A stretch of 19,584 bases of DNA from Collinsella sp. Lineage in GTDB: Bacteria > Actinomycetota > Coriobacteriia > Coriobacteriales > Coriobacteriaceae. The stretch is taken from positions 1 through 19,584 of the forward strand of contig JAIHVJ010000024.1 of NCBI GenBank assembly GCA_022720335.1, given 5' to 3'. Positions 7,112-13,136 of the stretch are shown here, in pieces. A program made the translations under genes and the position numbers. The notes beneath the pieces were generated by a model. It did no database searches. It was given only the letters and a program-made list of their open reading frames with translations, and was not told the DNA's origin. Numbering within the stretch: the stretch's first letter is position 1; each line of letters opens with the position of its first letter.

Positions 7112-7287
7112 TGGATTCATTGTAGAGGACCAGACGATTGTCGTGCCGGCAGTTTTGAGCGAAACCGATTTGGGCACGACAGAAACCGTCAACGGTTAAA
7201 TCCTGTCGCTTTACCGATATTCGGTTTAAACAACTTTAAGAAATGCTATCGTGCCTAGCCGGAAATAAATAATGTAGAGGTGAAACA
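7112..7287. promoter_or_regulatory. Divergent promoter region between PTS gene and regulator, with several palindromes
   Basis: The minus-strand -10 TACAAT (7124-7119) serves the PTS gene. For the regulator, an extended -10-like TGCTATCGT (7243-7251) lies 16 nt after TTTAAA (7225-7230). Between these promoters are a 9-bp inverted repeat TGTCGTGCC (7139-7147)/GGCACGACA (7173-7181), the palindrome AACCGT-CA-ACGGTT (7184-7197) and ACCGA-TAT-TCGGT (7213-7225). The last two share an ACCG...CGGT form and could bind a second regulator. Confidence 0.5.
7224..7233. promoter_or_regulatory. Putative GntR/TreR operator in the regulator's own promoter
   Basis: GTTTAAACAA overlaps the proposed -35 region of the regulator gene, which suggests autoregulation. 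It is one of five related sites in the window (7102, 7224, 8119, 8194, 16832). Confidence 0.55.
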
Positions 7288-8007
7288 ATGCCAAAAGCAA
7301 TATACGAAGGAATCTACCGAGAAATACGCTCGCGCATCATTAATGGGACCTATGCGTTTCAGGAGATGCTGCCAACCGAAGCCGAGCTGACCGCGGAATT
7401 TGGCTGCACGCGCAATACCGTCCGCCGCGCTTTGAGCATGCTGGCCGACGGGATGTTTGTGCAGCCCATACACGGCAAGGGCGTGCGCGTTATTTGGCTT
7501 AAGGGCGAAACCGACATGTTGGGCGCACTCGAGGAAGTTGAGTCGTTTGGCGAATTTGCAAAGCGCAACAATGCCGTTGCATCGACGGACGTTAAGTCTT
7601 TTGAGCATTTGATTTGCACCGAGCAGCTCTCTCGTCGCCTGGGCTTTAAGGTGGGCGAGGAGTTGATTCGCGTGGTGCGTGTCCGAAGCCTTAACGGCAA
7701 TGCGCGCCAAGTAGACCATGGTTACTTTTTGGAGTCGATCGCCAAGGGTCTGACGCCCGAGATCGCCGCAAAGTCAATTTACGACTATCTGGAGCACAAA
7801 CGCGGCGTCAAGGTGATGGCGAGTCGCCGTACAGTGAGCGTCGAGCTTGCCAACGATGAGGACTGCAGCTACTTGGACCTTGGCAAATACAATTGTGTCG
7901 CCGTCATGGAGAGCCAGTCATACACCTCGGATGGCATTTTGTTCGAGGTTACGCACGCCCGTACGCATCCTGAGATCTTCCACTACCGCGTCAACTCCAA
8001 GCGATAG
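7288..8007 (+). CDS. TreR-like GntR/HutC-family transcriptional regulator
   Basis: The 239-residue protein has an N-terminal GntR winged helix (about 1-70), with the typical AIYEGIYREIRSRI start, LPTEAELTAEFGCTRNTVRRAL recognition helices and a GKGVRVI wing. A UTRA effector domain follows (about 90-235). The UTRA part closely resembles Bacillus TreR as I remember it, for example SFGEFAKR, DHGYFLESIAKGLTPEI, SIYDYLEHKRGVKV and a YLDL segment. TreR proteins sense a phosphorylated disaccharide such as trehalose-6-phosphate and release DNA. Here the effector could be the phosphosugar made by the neighbouring PTS fusion. GAGGTG lies seven nt before the ATG. The proposed targets are the PTS gene, itself, the ABC operon and malQ. 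Whether the inducer is trehalose-6-P or maltose-6'-P cannot be read from the sequence. Confidence 0.88.
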   Translation: MPKAIYEGIYREIRSRIINGTYAFQEMLPTEAELTAEFGCTRNTVRRALSMLADGMFVQPIHGKGVRVIWLKGETDMLGALEEVESFGEFAKRNNAVASTDVKSFEHLICTEQLSRRLGFKVGEELIRVVRVRSLNGNARQVDHGYFLESIAKGLTPEIAAKSIYDYLEHKRGVKVMASRRTVSVELANDEDCSYLDLGKYNCVAVMESQSYTSDGILFEVTHARTHPEIFHYRVNSKR

Positions 8008-8045
8008 CCGGCTAGCTCGCAGCCTGACGAGGCTCATGCCCTCAA

Positions 8046-8100
8046 AGAGAAAACGCCCGGTCAAACCGACGATGCATCGGCTTGACCGGGCGTTTTCTCT
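8046..8100 (+). terminator. Strong intrinsic terminator after the regulator
   Basis: A perfect 19-bp stem (8046-8064 with 8082-8100) has GC-rich centre CGCCCGGTCAA and ends in GTTTTCTCT on the plus side and a matching A-rich start on the other, so it could work in both directions. Confidence 0.88.
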
Positions 8101-8118
8101 ATATTCGATAACAAATAA

Positions 8119-8130
8119 TTGTTTATACAA
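8119..8130. promoter_or_regulatory. Putative TreR-type operator, ABC operon, distal site
   Basis: TTGTTTATACAA differs at one position from TTGTTTAAACAA and is very close to the Bacillus TreR box TTGTATATACAA as I recall it. It lies between the regulator's terminator and the sugar-binding lipoprotein gene. Confidence 0.5.
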
Positions 8131-8193
8131 AACTTGTCAAGTATCAAGTTGAAATTACCGTTCACCGATGTTTTTCTACCGCTCTAGTAATAC

Positions 8194-8205
8194 TTGTTCA
8201 AACAA
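8194..8205. promoter_or_regulatory. Putative TreR-type operator, ABC operon, proximal site
   Basis: TTGTT-CA-AACAA is a perfect 5+5 palindrome about 110 nt before the lipoprotein start. It is 75 bp from the distal site (8119), close to seven helical turns. The exact promoter is uncertain: TAGTAAT (8186-8192) just upstream or TATTGT (8220-8225) just downstream could be the -10 box. Confidence 0.5.
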
Positions 8206-8271
8206 CTAGCCAAATAGCGTATTGTACAAATCAGCAAAAGGGGCAAAGTCCCCGAGCCAATCTCCGAAGGC

Positions 8272-8290
8272 GGCGGCAAAGGGTGCCGCC
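8272..8290 (+). promoter_or_regulatory. Leader hairpin ahead of the binding-protein gene
   Basis: GGCGGCA-AAGGG-TGCCGCC is a perfect 7-bp hairpin that ends nine nt before the AAAGGGTGG ribosome binding site. A smaller GGGG/CCCC hairpin lies at 8240-8253. It may protect the mRNA 5' end or tune translation. Confidence 0.5.
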
Positions 8291-8313
8291 ACGGTGTGAA
8301 AGGGTGGATTGTA

Positions 8314-9630
8314 ATGAAGAACGAAATGAGCAGAAGGCAGTTCCTGGGCTTTGCTGGTTCCGCGGCTGCGGTGCTTGGTCTGGGTCTCGTGGGCTGCGGT
8401 GGTTCTGCCGGCTCCGGCTCCTCTGCTTCTGGTGACGCTGCCGAGGTCTACTTCCTCCAATTCAAGCCCGAGGTCGACAAGGAGTGGAAGGAGATCGCCA
8501 AGGCCTATAAGAAGGAGAAGGGCGTCGAGGTCAAGATCGTGACCGCCGCCTCCAACACTTACGAGGAGAAGCTCAAGTCCGAGATGTCCAAGAGCTCCGC
8601 TCCGACCCTGTTCCAGGTCAACGGCCCCACCGGTCTTAAGAACTGGAAGGATTACTGCGCCGACCTGTCCGATACCAAGCTCCGCGGTGAGCTCATTGAC
8701 GACTCCCTGGCTCTGCAGTCCGATGGCAAGGATCTGGGTATCGACTGGGTCCAGGAGAGCTACGGCATCATCTACAACAAGCAGCTGCTCGAGAAGGCTG
8801 GCTACAAGGCCGAGGACATCAACTCCTTCGACAAGCTGAAGGCTTGTGCCGACGACATCCAGGCCCGCAAGGACGAGCTCGGCATTGAGGGCGCCTTCAC
8901 TTCTGCTGGCATGGATGACTCCTCCAGCTGGCGCTACACCACCCACCTCGCCAACCTCCCGCTCTACTACGAGTTCGAGAAGGAGCACAACCAGGAGGAC
9001 GACGAGATCAAGGGCGAGTATCTCGACAACTTCAAGCAGATTTTCGACCTGTATATCACCGACTCCACCTGCGATCCTTCGCAGCTTGCTTCCAAGACTG
9101 GCGACGACGCCACCAACGAGTTCGCAACCGGCAAGGCCGTCTTCTATCAGAACGGCTCCTGGGCTTACGCTGACCTCACCAAGGCCGGCATGACCGACGA
9201 TCAGATTGGCATGATGCCCATCTACATCGGTGTCGACGGCGAGGAGAACCAGGGCCTGTGCTCCGGCGGCGAGAACTACTGGTGCGTCAGCTCCCAGGCT
9301 TCCGAGGATGCCCAGAAGGCCACCGAGGACTTCATGTATTGGTGCGTCACTTCTGACACCGCCACCAGCATCATCGCTGACAAGATGGGTCTGACCGCCC
9401 CGTTCAAGAGCGCCAAGGAAACCACCAACGTCTTCTCGCAGCAGGCCGTTGCCATGGCCAAGGACGGCAAGAAGACCGTCGCTTGGGACTTCGTCTACAT
9501 CCCCTCTGAGGAGTGGAAGAAGAACCTCAAGCAGGCTCTGATTGCCTATGCTGCCGACAACAGCAAGTGGGACGGCGTCAAGAACGCCTTCGTCGATGGC
9601 TGGAAGACCGAGAAGGCTGCTTCCGAGTAA
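8314..9630 (+). CDS. Sugar ABC transporter substrate-binding lipoprotein (CUT1, maltose/maltodextrin type)
   Basis: The 438-residue protein is the extracellular receptor of the ABC importer encoded downstream. It starts with a Tat-like motif SRRQFLGF (6-13), a hydrophobic stretch and the lipobox LVGC (C28), followed by a Gly/Ser linker, so it should be exported by Tat and lipid-anchored. The mature part has the SBP_bac_1 pattern: an N-terminal VYFLQFKPEVDKEWKEIAKAY strand-helix, a GIIYNKQLLEKAG segment and FATGKAVFYQNGSWAYADL. I use the ATG at 8314 because AAAGGGTGG precedes it; a GTG at 8296 would overlap that site. Codon choice is strongly biased to C-ending codons, suggesting high expression. 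Aromatic residues (many W, Y) fit an alpha-glucan ligand, but the exact sugar is inferred from neighbouring genes. Confidence 0.9.
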   Translation: MKNEMSRRQFLGFAGSAAAVLGLGLVGCGGSAGSGSSASGDAAEVYFLQFKPEVDKEWKEIAKAYKKEKGVEVKIVTAASNTYEEKLKSEMSKSSAPTLFQVNGPTGLKNWKDYCADLSDTKLRGELIDDSLALQSDGKDLGIDWVQESYGIIYNKQLLEKAGYKAEDINSFDKLKACADDIQARKDELGIEGAFTSAGMDDSSSWRYTTHLANLPLYYEFEKEHNQEDDEIKGEYLDNFKQIFDLYITDSTCDPSQLASKTGDDATNEFATGKAVFYQNGSWAYADLTKAGMTDDQIGMMPIYIGVDGEENQGLCSGGENYWCVSSQASEDAQKATEDFMYWCVTSDTATSIIADKMGLTAPFKSAKETTNVFSQQAVAMAKDGKKTVAWDFVYIPSEEWKKNLKQALIAYAADNSKWDGVKNAFVDGWKTEKAASE

Positions 9631-9661
9631 GTAGTTGCTGCCCAAGCTATCTGATTAGCGA

Positions 9662-9697
9662 CAGGGGGCGGGCAGACGTTGGTTTGCCCGCCCCCTG
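9662..9697 (+). promoter_or_regulatory. Intercistronic hairpin between binding protein and first permease
   Basis: CAGGGGGCGGGCA and TGCCCGCCCCCTG form a perfect 13-bp stem with a 10-nt loop. No T-run follows, so it is more likely an mRNA-stabilising or partial-attenuation hairpin that keeps receptor mRNA above permease mRNA. It is followed by GCATATTGAAAGG leading to the permease start. Confidence 0.65.
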
Positions 9698-9717
9698 CAT
9701 ATTGAAAGGACCCTTCT

Positions 9718-10572
9718 ATGGGCAAAGCACTCAAGCGCTGGTGGCCGCTCTTTATGCTGCCCACGTGCCTGGCGTTTATGATCGGGTTCGTGATTCCCTT
9801 TATCCAGGGCTTCTATCTCTCGTTCTGCCAGTTTATTACCATCAACAATACGCACTTTGTCGGTATCGAGAACTACGTGCGCGCGCTGTCCGATCCGCAG
9901 TTTGCCACGTCGTTCTTCTTTACCGTGGCGTTTGCCTTCCTGTCGACGGTGCTCATCAACGTGATCGCCCTCGCCATCGCGCAGGCGCTCACCCGCAAAG
10001 CGCTCAAGGGCACCAACATCTTCCGTACGATCTTCTTTATGCCTAACCTGATCGGCGGCATCGTGCTGGGCTACATCTGGCAGATTCTGATCAACTGCCT
10101 GCTCTCCAACGTGGGCGCCCAGCTCATCGCTCTTAACTCTGCTGCTGGCTTCTGGGGCCTTATCATCCTGACCCTGTGGCAGCAGGTCGGCTACATGATG
10201 ATCATCTACATCGCTGGTCTGCAGTCCATTCCGTCCGACTACATCGAGGCCGCCAAGGTCGACGGCGCTACGGCATGGCAGACGTTTTGGAAGGTTAAGA
10301 TCCCTAACCTGATGCCGACCATCACCATCTGCCTGTTCCTGTCCATCACCAACGGCTTTAAGCTGTTCGACCAGAACCTCGCCCTTACCGGCGGCGCCCC
10401 CGCGCACTCCACCGAGATGCTCGCCCTGAACATCTACAACACGTTCTATTCGCGTGCCGGTATCGCATGGCAGGGCATTGGTCAGGCCAAGGCGGTTATC
10501 TTCTGCATCCTGGTCGTGGCCATCTCCATGATCCAGCTTAAGGCCACGAGGTCCAAGGAGGTGCAGCAGTAA
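9718..10572 (+). CDS. Sugar ABC transporter permease, MalF/MsmF type
   Basis: The 284-residue inner-membrane protein forms one half of the CUT1 channel. It has about six hydrophobic helices starting at residues 10-35 and 65-90, and the EAA loop that contacts the ATPase (about 175-196, IEAAKVDGATAWQTFWKVKI). It lacks the large periplasmic P2 insertion of E. coli MalF and so resembles the short MsmF/LacF type. GAAAGG precedes the ATG. Its stop codon overlaps the start of the second permease by one base (TAATG), indicating translational coupling. Confidence 0.92.
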   Translation: MGKALKRWWPLFMLPTCLAFMIGFVIPFIQGFYLSFCQFITINNTHFVGIENYVRALSDPQFATSFFFTVAFAFLSTVLINVIALAIAQALTRKALKGTNIFRTIFFMPNLIGGIVLGYIWQILINCLLSNVGAQLIALNSAAGFWGLIILTLWQQVGYMMIIYIAGLQSIPSDYIEAAKVDGATAWQTFWKVKIPNLMPTITICLFLSITNGFKLFDQNLALTGGAPAHSTEMLALNIYNTFYSRAGIAWQGIGQAKAVIFCILVVAISMIQLKATRSKEVQQ

Positions 10573-11411
10573 TGAAACGCGATAAGGTTATCAACCGCGC
10601 GCTCTCGATTTTCTTTACGATCCTGTCGCTCGCGTGGATCTACCCCGTGTTCATGATTGCGCTTAATTCTTTTAAGAAAGCGACCGCAATCAGCACCACC
10701 ACGGCATTCGATCTGCTCACGCCCGAGACGTTCAACGGCCTCGCAAACTACATGCACGCCCTTAACGAGCAGGGCTTTGCCTCGGCATTTATGTACTCGC
10801 TCATCATCACGGTCACGTCGGTCGTGCTGATCTTGGTGTGCTGCTCCATGTGCGCTTGGTACGTGGTTCGTGTCAACAACAAGATCTCGAACTTCTTCTA
10901 TTACCTGTTCGTGTTCTCGATGGTCGTGCCGTTCCAGATGCTCATGTTCACGCTGTCCAATTTGGCGGACCGCATCGGCTTTAACACGCCGTTCAACATC
11001 TGCTTTATCTATCTGGGCTTTGGCGCGGGCCTGGCGGTCTTTATGTTCGCCGGTTTTGTAAAGAACATCCCGCTCGAGATCGAGGAGGCGGCCATGATTG
11101 ATGGCTGCAACCCGGTCCAGGTGTTCTTTAAGATTGTCCTTCCCATCATGAAGCCCACCTATCTTTCGGTCGGCATCCTCGAGACCATGTGGGTCTGGAA
11201 CGACTATCTGCTGCCCTACCTTACGCTCGACTCCACCAAGTACAAGACCATTCCTATCTTGATCCAGTACTTCCGCGGCGGCTACGGCCACGTCGAGCTC
11301 GGTCCCATGATGGCCTGCATCATGATGGTCGTTATCCCCATCGTTATCATGTACATCCTCTGTCAGAAGTACATCATCGACGGCGTGGTGGCAGGTGCCG
11401 TCAAGGGCTAA
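10572..11411 (+). CDS. Sugar ABC transporter permease, MalG/MsmG type
   Basis: The 279-residue second permease completes the heterodimeric channel. Its start is coupled to the preceding stop (TAATG). It shows an N-terminal membrane helix with IYPVFMIALNSFK, central helices, and an EAA loop at about 170-195 (EEAAMIDGCNPVQVFFKIVL). It ends in a short cytoplasmic tail with GVVAGAVKG, a common C-terminal ending in this family. It is followed by a hairpin and the ATPase gene. Confidence 0.92.
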   Translation: MKRDKVINRALSIFFTILSLAWIYPVFMIALNSFKKATAISTTTAFDLLTPETFNGLANYMHALNEQGFASAFMYSLIITVTSVVLILVCCSMCAWYVVRVNNKISNFFYYLFVFSMVVPFQMLMFTLSNLADRIGFNTPFNICFIYLGFGAGLAVFMFAGFVKNIPLEIEEAAMIDGCNPVQVFFKIVLPIMKPTYLSVGILETMWVWNDYLLPYLTLDSTKYKTIPILIQYFRGGYGHVELGPMMACIMMVVIPIVIMYILCQKYIIDGVVAGAVKG

Positions 11412-11435
11412 TGCCGTAACTGTTTTGCAAGTTTC

Positions 11436-11462
11436 TGCGGCGCCCCTCAGCGCGGCGCCGCA
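11436..11462 (+). promoter_or_regulatory. Intercistronic hairpin between second permease and ATPase
   Basis: TGCGGCGCC and GGCGCCGCA form a perfect 9-bp stem with a 9-nt loop. It is followed by GCATATCGAAAGG, matching the segment after the 9662-9697 hairpin at all but one position, so the hairpin-plus-RBS module appears twice in the operon. Confidence 0.6.
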
Positions 11463-11479
11463 TATCGAAAGGTAGAGAC

Positions 11480-12679
11480 ATGGCCGAGATCGTTCTCAAA
11501 CATGTTCAGAAGGTGTATCCCAACAACGAGTCAAAAAAGAAAGGCTTCTTTGGCAAAAAGAAGAAGACCGAGGAGAAGAAGCACAACCTCAAGGTTACCG
11601 AGGACGGTGTGCTCGCTGTAGAGGACTTCAACCTCACCGTTCACGACCAGGAGTTCGTCGTCCTCGTTGGCCCCTCTGGCTGCGGTAAGTCCACGACGAT
11701 GCGCATGGTCGCCGGCCTGGAGGACATTACCTCGGGCGATGTGCTCATCGACGGCAAGCGTGTCAACGACGTGGCGCCCAAGGACCGCGACATCGCCATG
11801 GTGTTCCAGAGCTACGCTCTGTACCCCAATATGACGGTGTACGAGAACATGGCATTTACGCTCGAGCTCAAGAAGGTTCCCAAGGACGAGATCGACCGCA
11901 AGGTTCGCTCTGCTGCCGAGATTCTGGGCATTACCGAGTACCTCGACCGTAAGCCCAAGGCGCTCTCCGGCGGCCAGCGCCAGCGTGTCGCTATCGGCCG
12001 CGCCATCGTGCGTGACCCCAAGGTCTTCCTGATGGACGAGCCGCTGTCCAACCTGGACGCCAAGCTTCGTAACCAGATGCGTGCCGAGCTCATTAAGCTG
12101 CGCCACGAGATCAAGGGCACGTTCATTTATGTTACTCACGACCAGACCGAGGCTATGACCCTCGGTGACCGTATCGTGGTCATGAAGGACGGCGTTGTCC
12201 AGCAGATCGCCACGCCGCAGGAGGTCTTCAACCATCCCGCGAACATCTTCGTCGCCGGCTTCATCGGCGTGCCGCAGATGAACTTCTTCGATGCCCAGCT
12301 GGTGCGCTCGGGCAACGGCTTTACCGTCAAGACCGAGGATATGAACGTGGCGCTCGCCCCCGAGACTTGCGCTCAGCTTGCCCTCAACTGGGACGGCGGC
12401 GACGTGAAGGAGATTACGGCCGGCGTGCGTCCCGAGCAGATCCTGCTTGCCGACAAGGGCGAGGAGGGCGCGCTCCAGGGTACCGTCGAGGTGACCGAGC
12501 TCATGGGCTCGACCGAGCATGTCCACGTGACCGCTCCCGACGGCCAGTTTGTCCTGATTATCCCCGTCGTCGACCTCGAGGCCAAGGGCGCGCTCAAGGC
12601 TGGCGACACCATCTGGTTCAAGTTCGAGAAGAACGCGACCCACCTCTTCGATAAGGTCTCTGGCAAGAACCTTATCTAG
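11480..12679 (+). CDS. Sugar ABC transporter ATP-binding protein, MalK/MsmK type
   Basis: The 399-residue ATPase energises CUT1 sugar import. It shows Walker A GPSGCGKST (64-72), Q-loop Q110, signature LSGGQRQR (162-169), Walker B VFLMDEP (182-188), D-loop and H-loop His220, followed by the C-terminal TOBE/MalK regulatory domain (about 240-399, with GVRPEQILL). A lysine-rich insertion of roughly 25-28 residues (about 16-43, including KKKGFFGKKKKTEEKK) sits between the first strand (EIVLKHVQKVYPN) and VLAVEDFNL, where MsmK homologues normally have only a short turn. In this family one ATPase may serve several importers, but here it is clustered with its permeases. AAAGG precedes the ATG. Confidence 0.93.
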   Translation: MAEIVLKHVQKVYPNNESKKKGFFGKKKKTEEKKHNLKVTEDGVLAVEDFNLTVHDQEFVVLVGPSGCGKSTTMRMVAGLEDITSGDVLIDGKRVNDVAPKDRDIAMVFQSYALYPNMTVYENMAFTLELKKVPKDEIDRKVRSAAEILGITEYLDRKPKALSGGQRQRVAIGRAIVRDPKVFLMDEPLSNLDAKLRNQMRAELIKLRHEIKGTFIYVTHDQTEAMTLGDRIVVMKDGVVQQIATPQEVFNHPANIFVAGFIGVPQMNFFDAQLVRSGNGFTVKTEDMNVALAPETCAQLALNWDGGDVKEITAGVRPEQILLADKGEEGALQGTVEVTELMGSTEHVHVTAPDGQFVLIIPVVDLEAKGALKAGDTIWFKFEKNATHLFDKVSGKNLI

Positions 12680-12747
12680 GCCCGGTGCATCCAGGCCCTT
12701 CCTTTGGGCGACTGCGGTATTGCCATCCTTTTGCCGCGGTCACATAT

Positions 12748-12792
12748 AAGGCTCCCCTCCCGTCCACTGGGCGAGAGGGGAGCCTTTCTTTG
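12748..12792 (+). terminator. Intrinsic terminator of the ABC operon
   Basis: AAGGCTCCCCTC (12748-12759) pairs perfectly with GAGGGGAGCCTT (12775-12786) and is followed by TCTTTG. It lies about 70 nt after the ATPase stop. Confidence 0.88.
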
Positions 12793-12819
12793 TGTTGGGG
12801 CTGTCTGACCGGTCGTTTG

Positions 12820-13035
12820 TCTCGATCTGTAACGGGTGAGGCTGATTTCGGACGTTAGATGTTACAGATCGAGACGGTTCCGCTGAGCTAACCATTTCAT
12901 CTAAATCTGTAACACCAAAGGTGAATTTCAGCTGCTAGATGTTACAGATCGAGATAAACCCAAGGGGAGGGGCCGGTATGTCTCAATCTGTAACAGCTGG
13001 GACCGTTTTTACCGAGTAGTTGTTACAGATCGAGA
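12820..13035. repeat. Array of a 14-bp motif in alternating orientation (three 55-bp inverted-repeat units)
   Basis: The motif TCTCGATCTGTAAC and its reverse complement alternate six times, at 12820(+), 12861(-), 12900(+), 12941(-), 12981(+) and 13022(-), giving start-to-start steps of 41, 39, 41, 40 and 41 bp. Unit 1 has perfect 14-bp arms, unit 2 has two mismatches and unit 3 one. Each unit is exactly 55 bp with a 27-nt loop, and the gaps between units are 25 and 26 nt. Loops 1 and 2 share some bases (TGA-TTC and TAGAT), loop 3 differs. The array sits between the convergent ABC operon and malQP and contains no gene. It recalls BIME-type palindromic arrays of enterobacteria, but the sequence is not one I recognise. 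Confidence 0.85.
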
Positions 13036-13073
13036 TTGTTTGGCCGAGTTGGGTCGCAGAGTAACGTGCGGGC

Positions 13074-13108
13074 ACAAAAAACGGAGCCGTGTTGCCACGA
13101 CTCCGTTT
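13074..13108 (-). terminator. Intrinsic terminator of the malQ-malP unit
   Basis: AAACGGAG (13079-13086) pairs with CTCCGTTT (13101-13108), with an inner CGTG/CACG extension. On the minus strand it is followed by a run of T (complement of the A-run 13075-13081). It lies 28 nt after the phosphorylase stop. Confidence 0.85.
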
Positions 13109-13136
13109 CTCAAGAGGATGGGTAAGGGAAGCGAAA

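Noticed and set aside
8206..9645. 479-codon minus-strand open frame opposite the sugar-binding lipoprotein
   Set aside because: It is an antisense shadow caused by the strong C-ending codon bias of the real gene. It has no ribosome binding site, no recognisable domain and a Leu/Val/Gly-rich composition typical of such shadows.
12820..13035. CRISPR array
   Set aside because: The repeats alternate in orientation and are only 14 bp with mismatches; CRISPR repeats are direct and longer. No cas genes are present.
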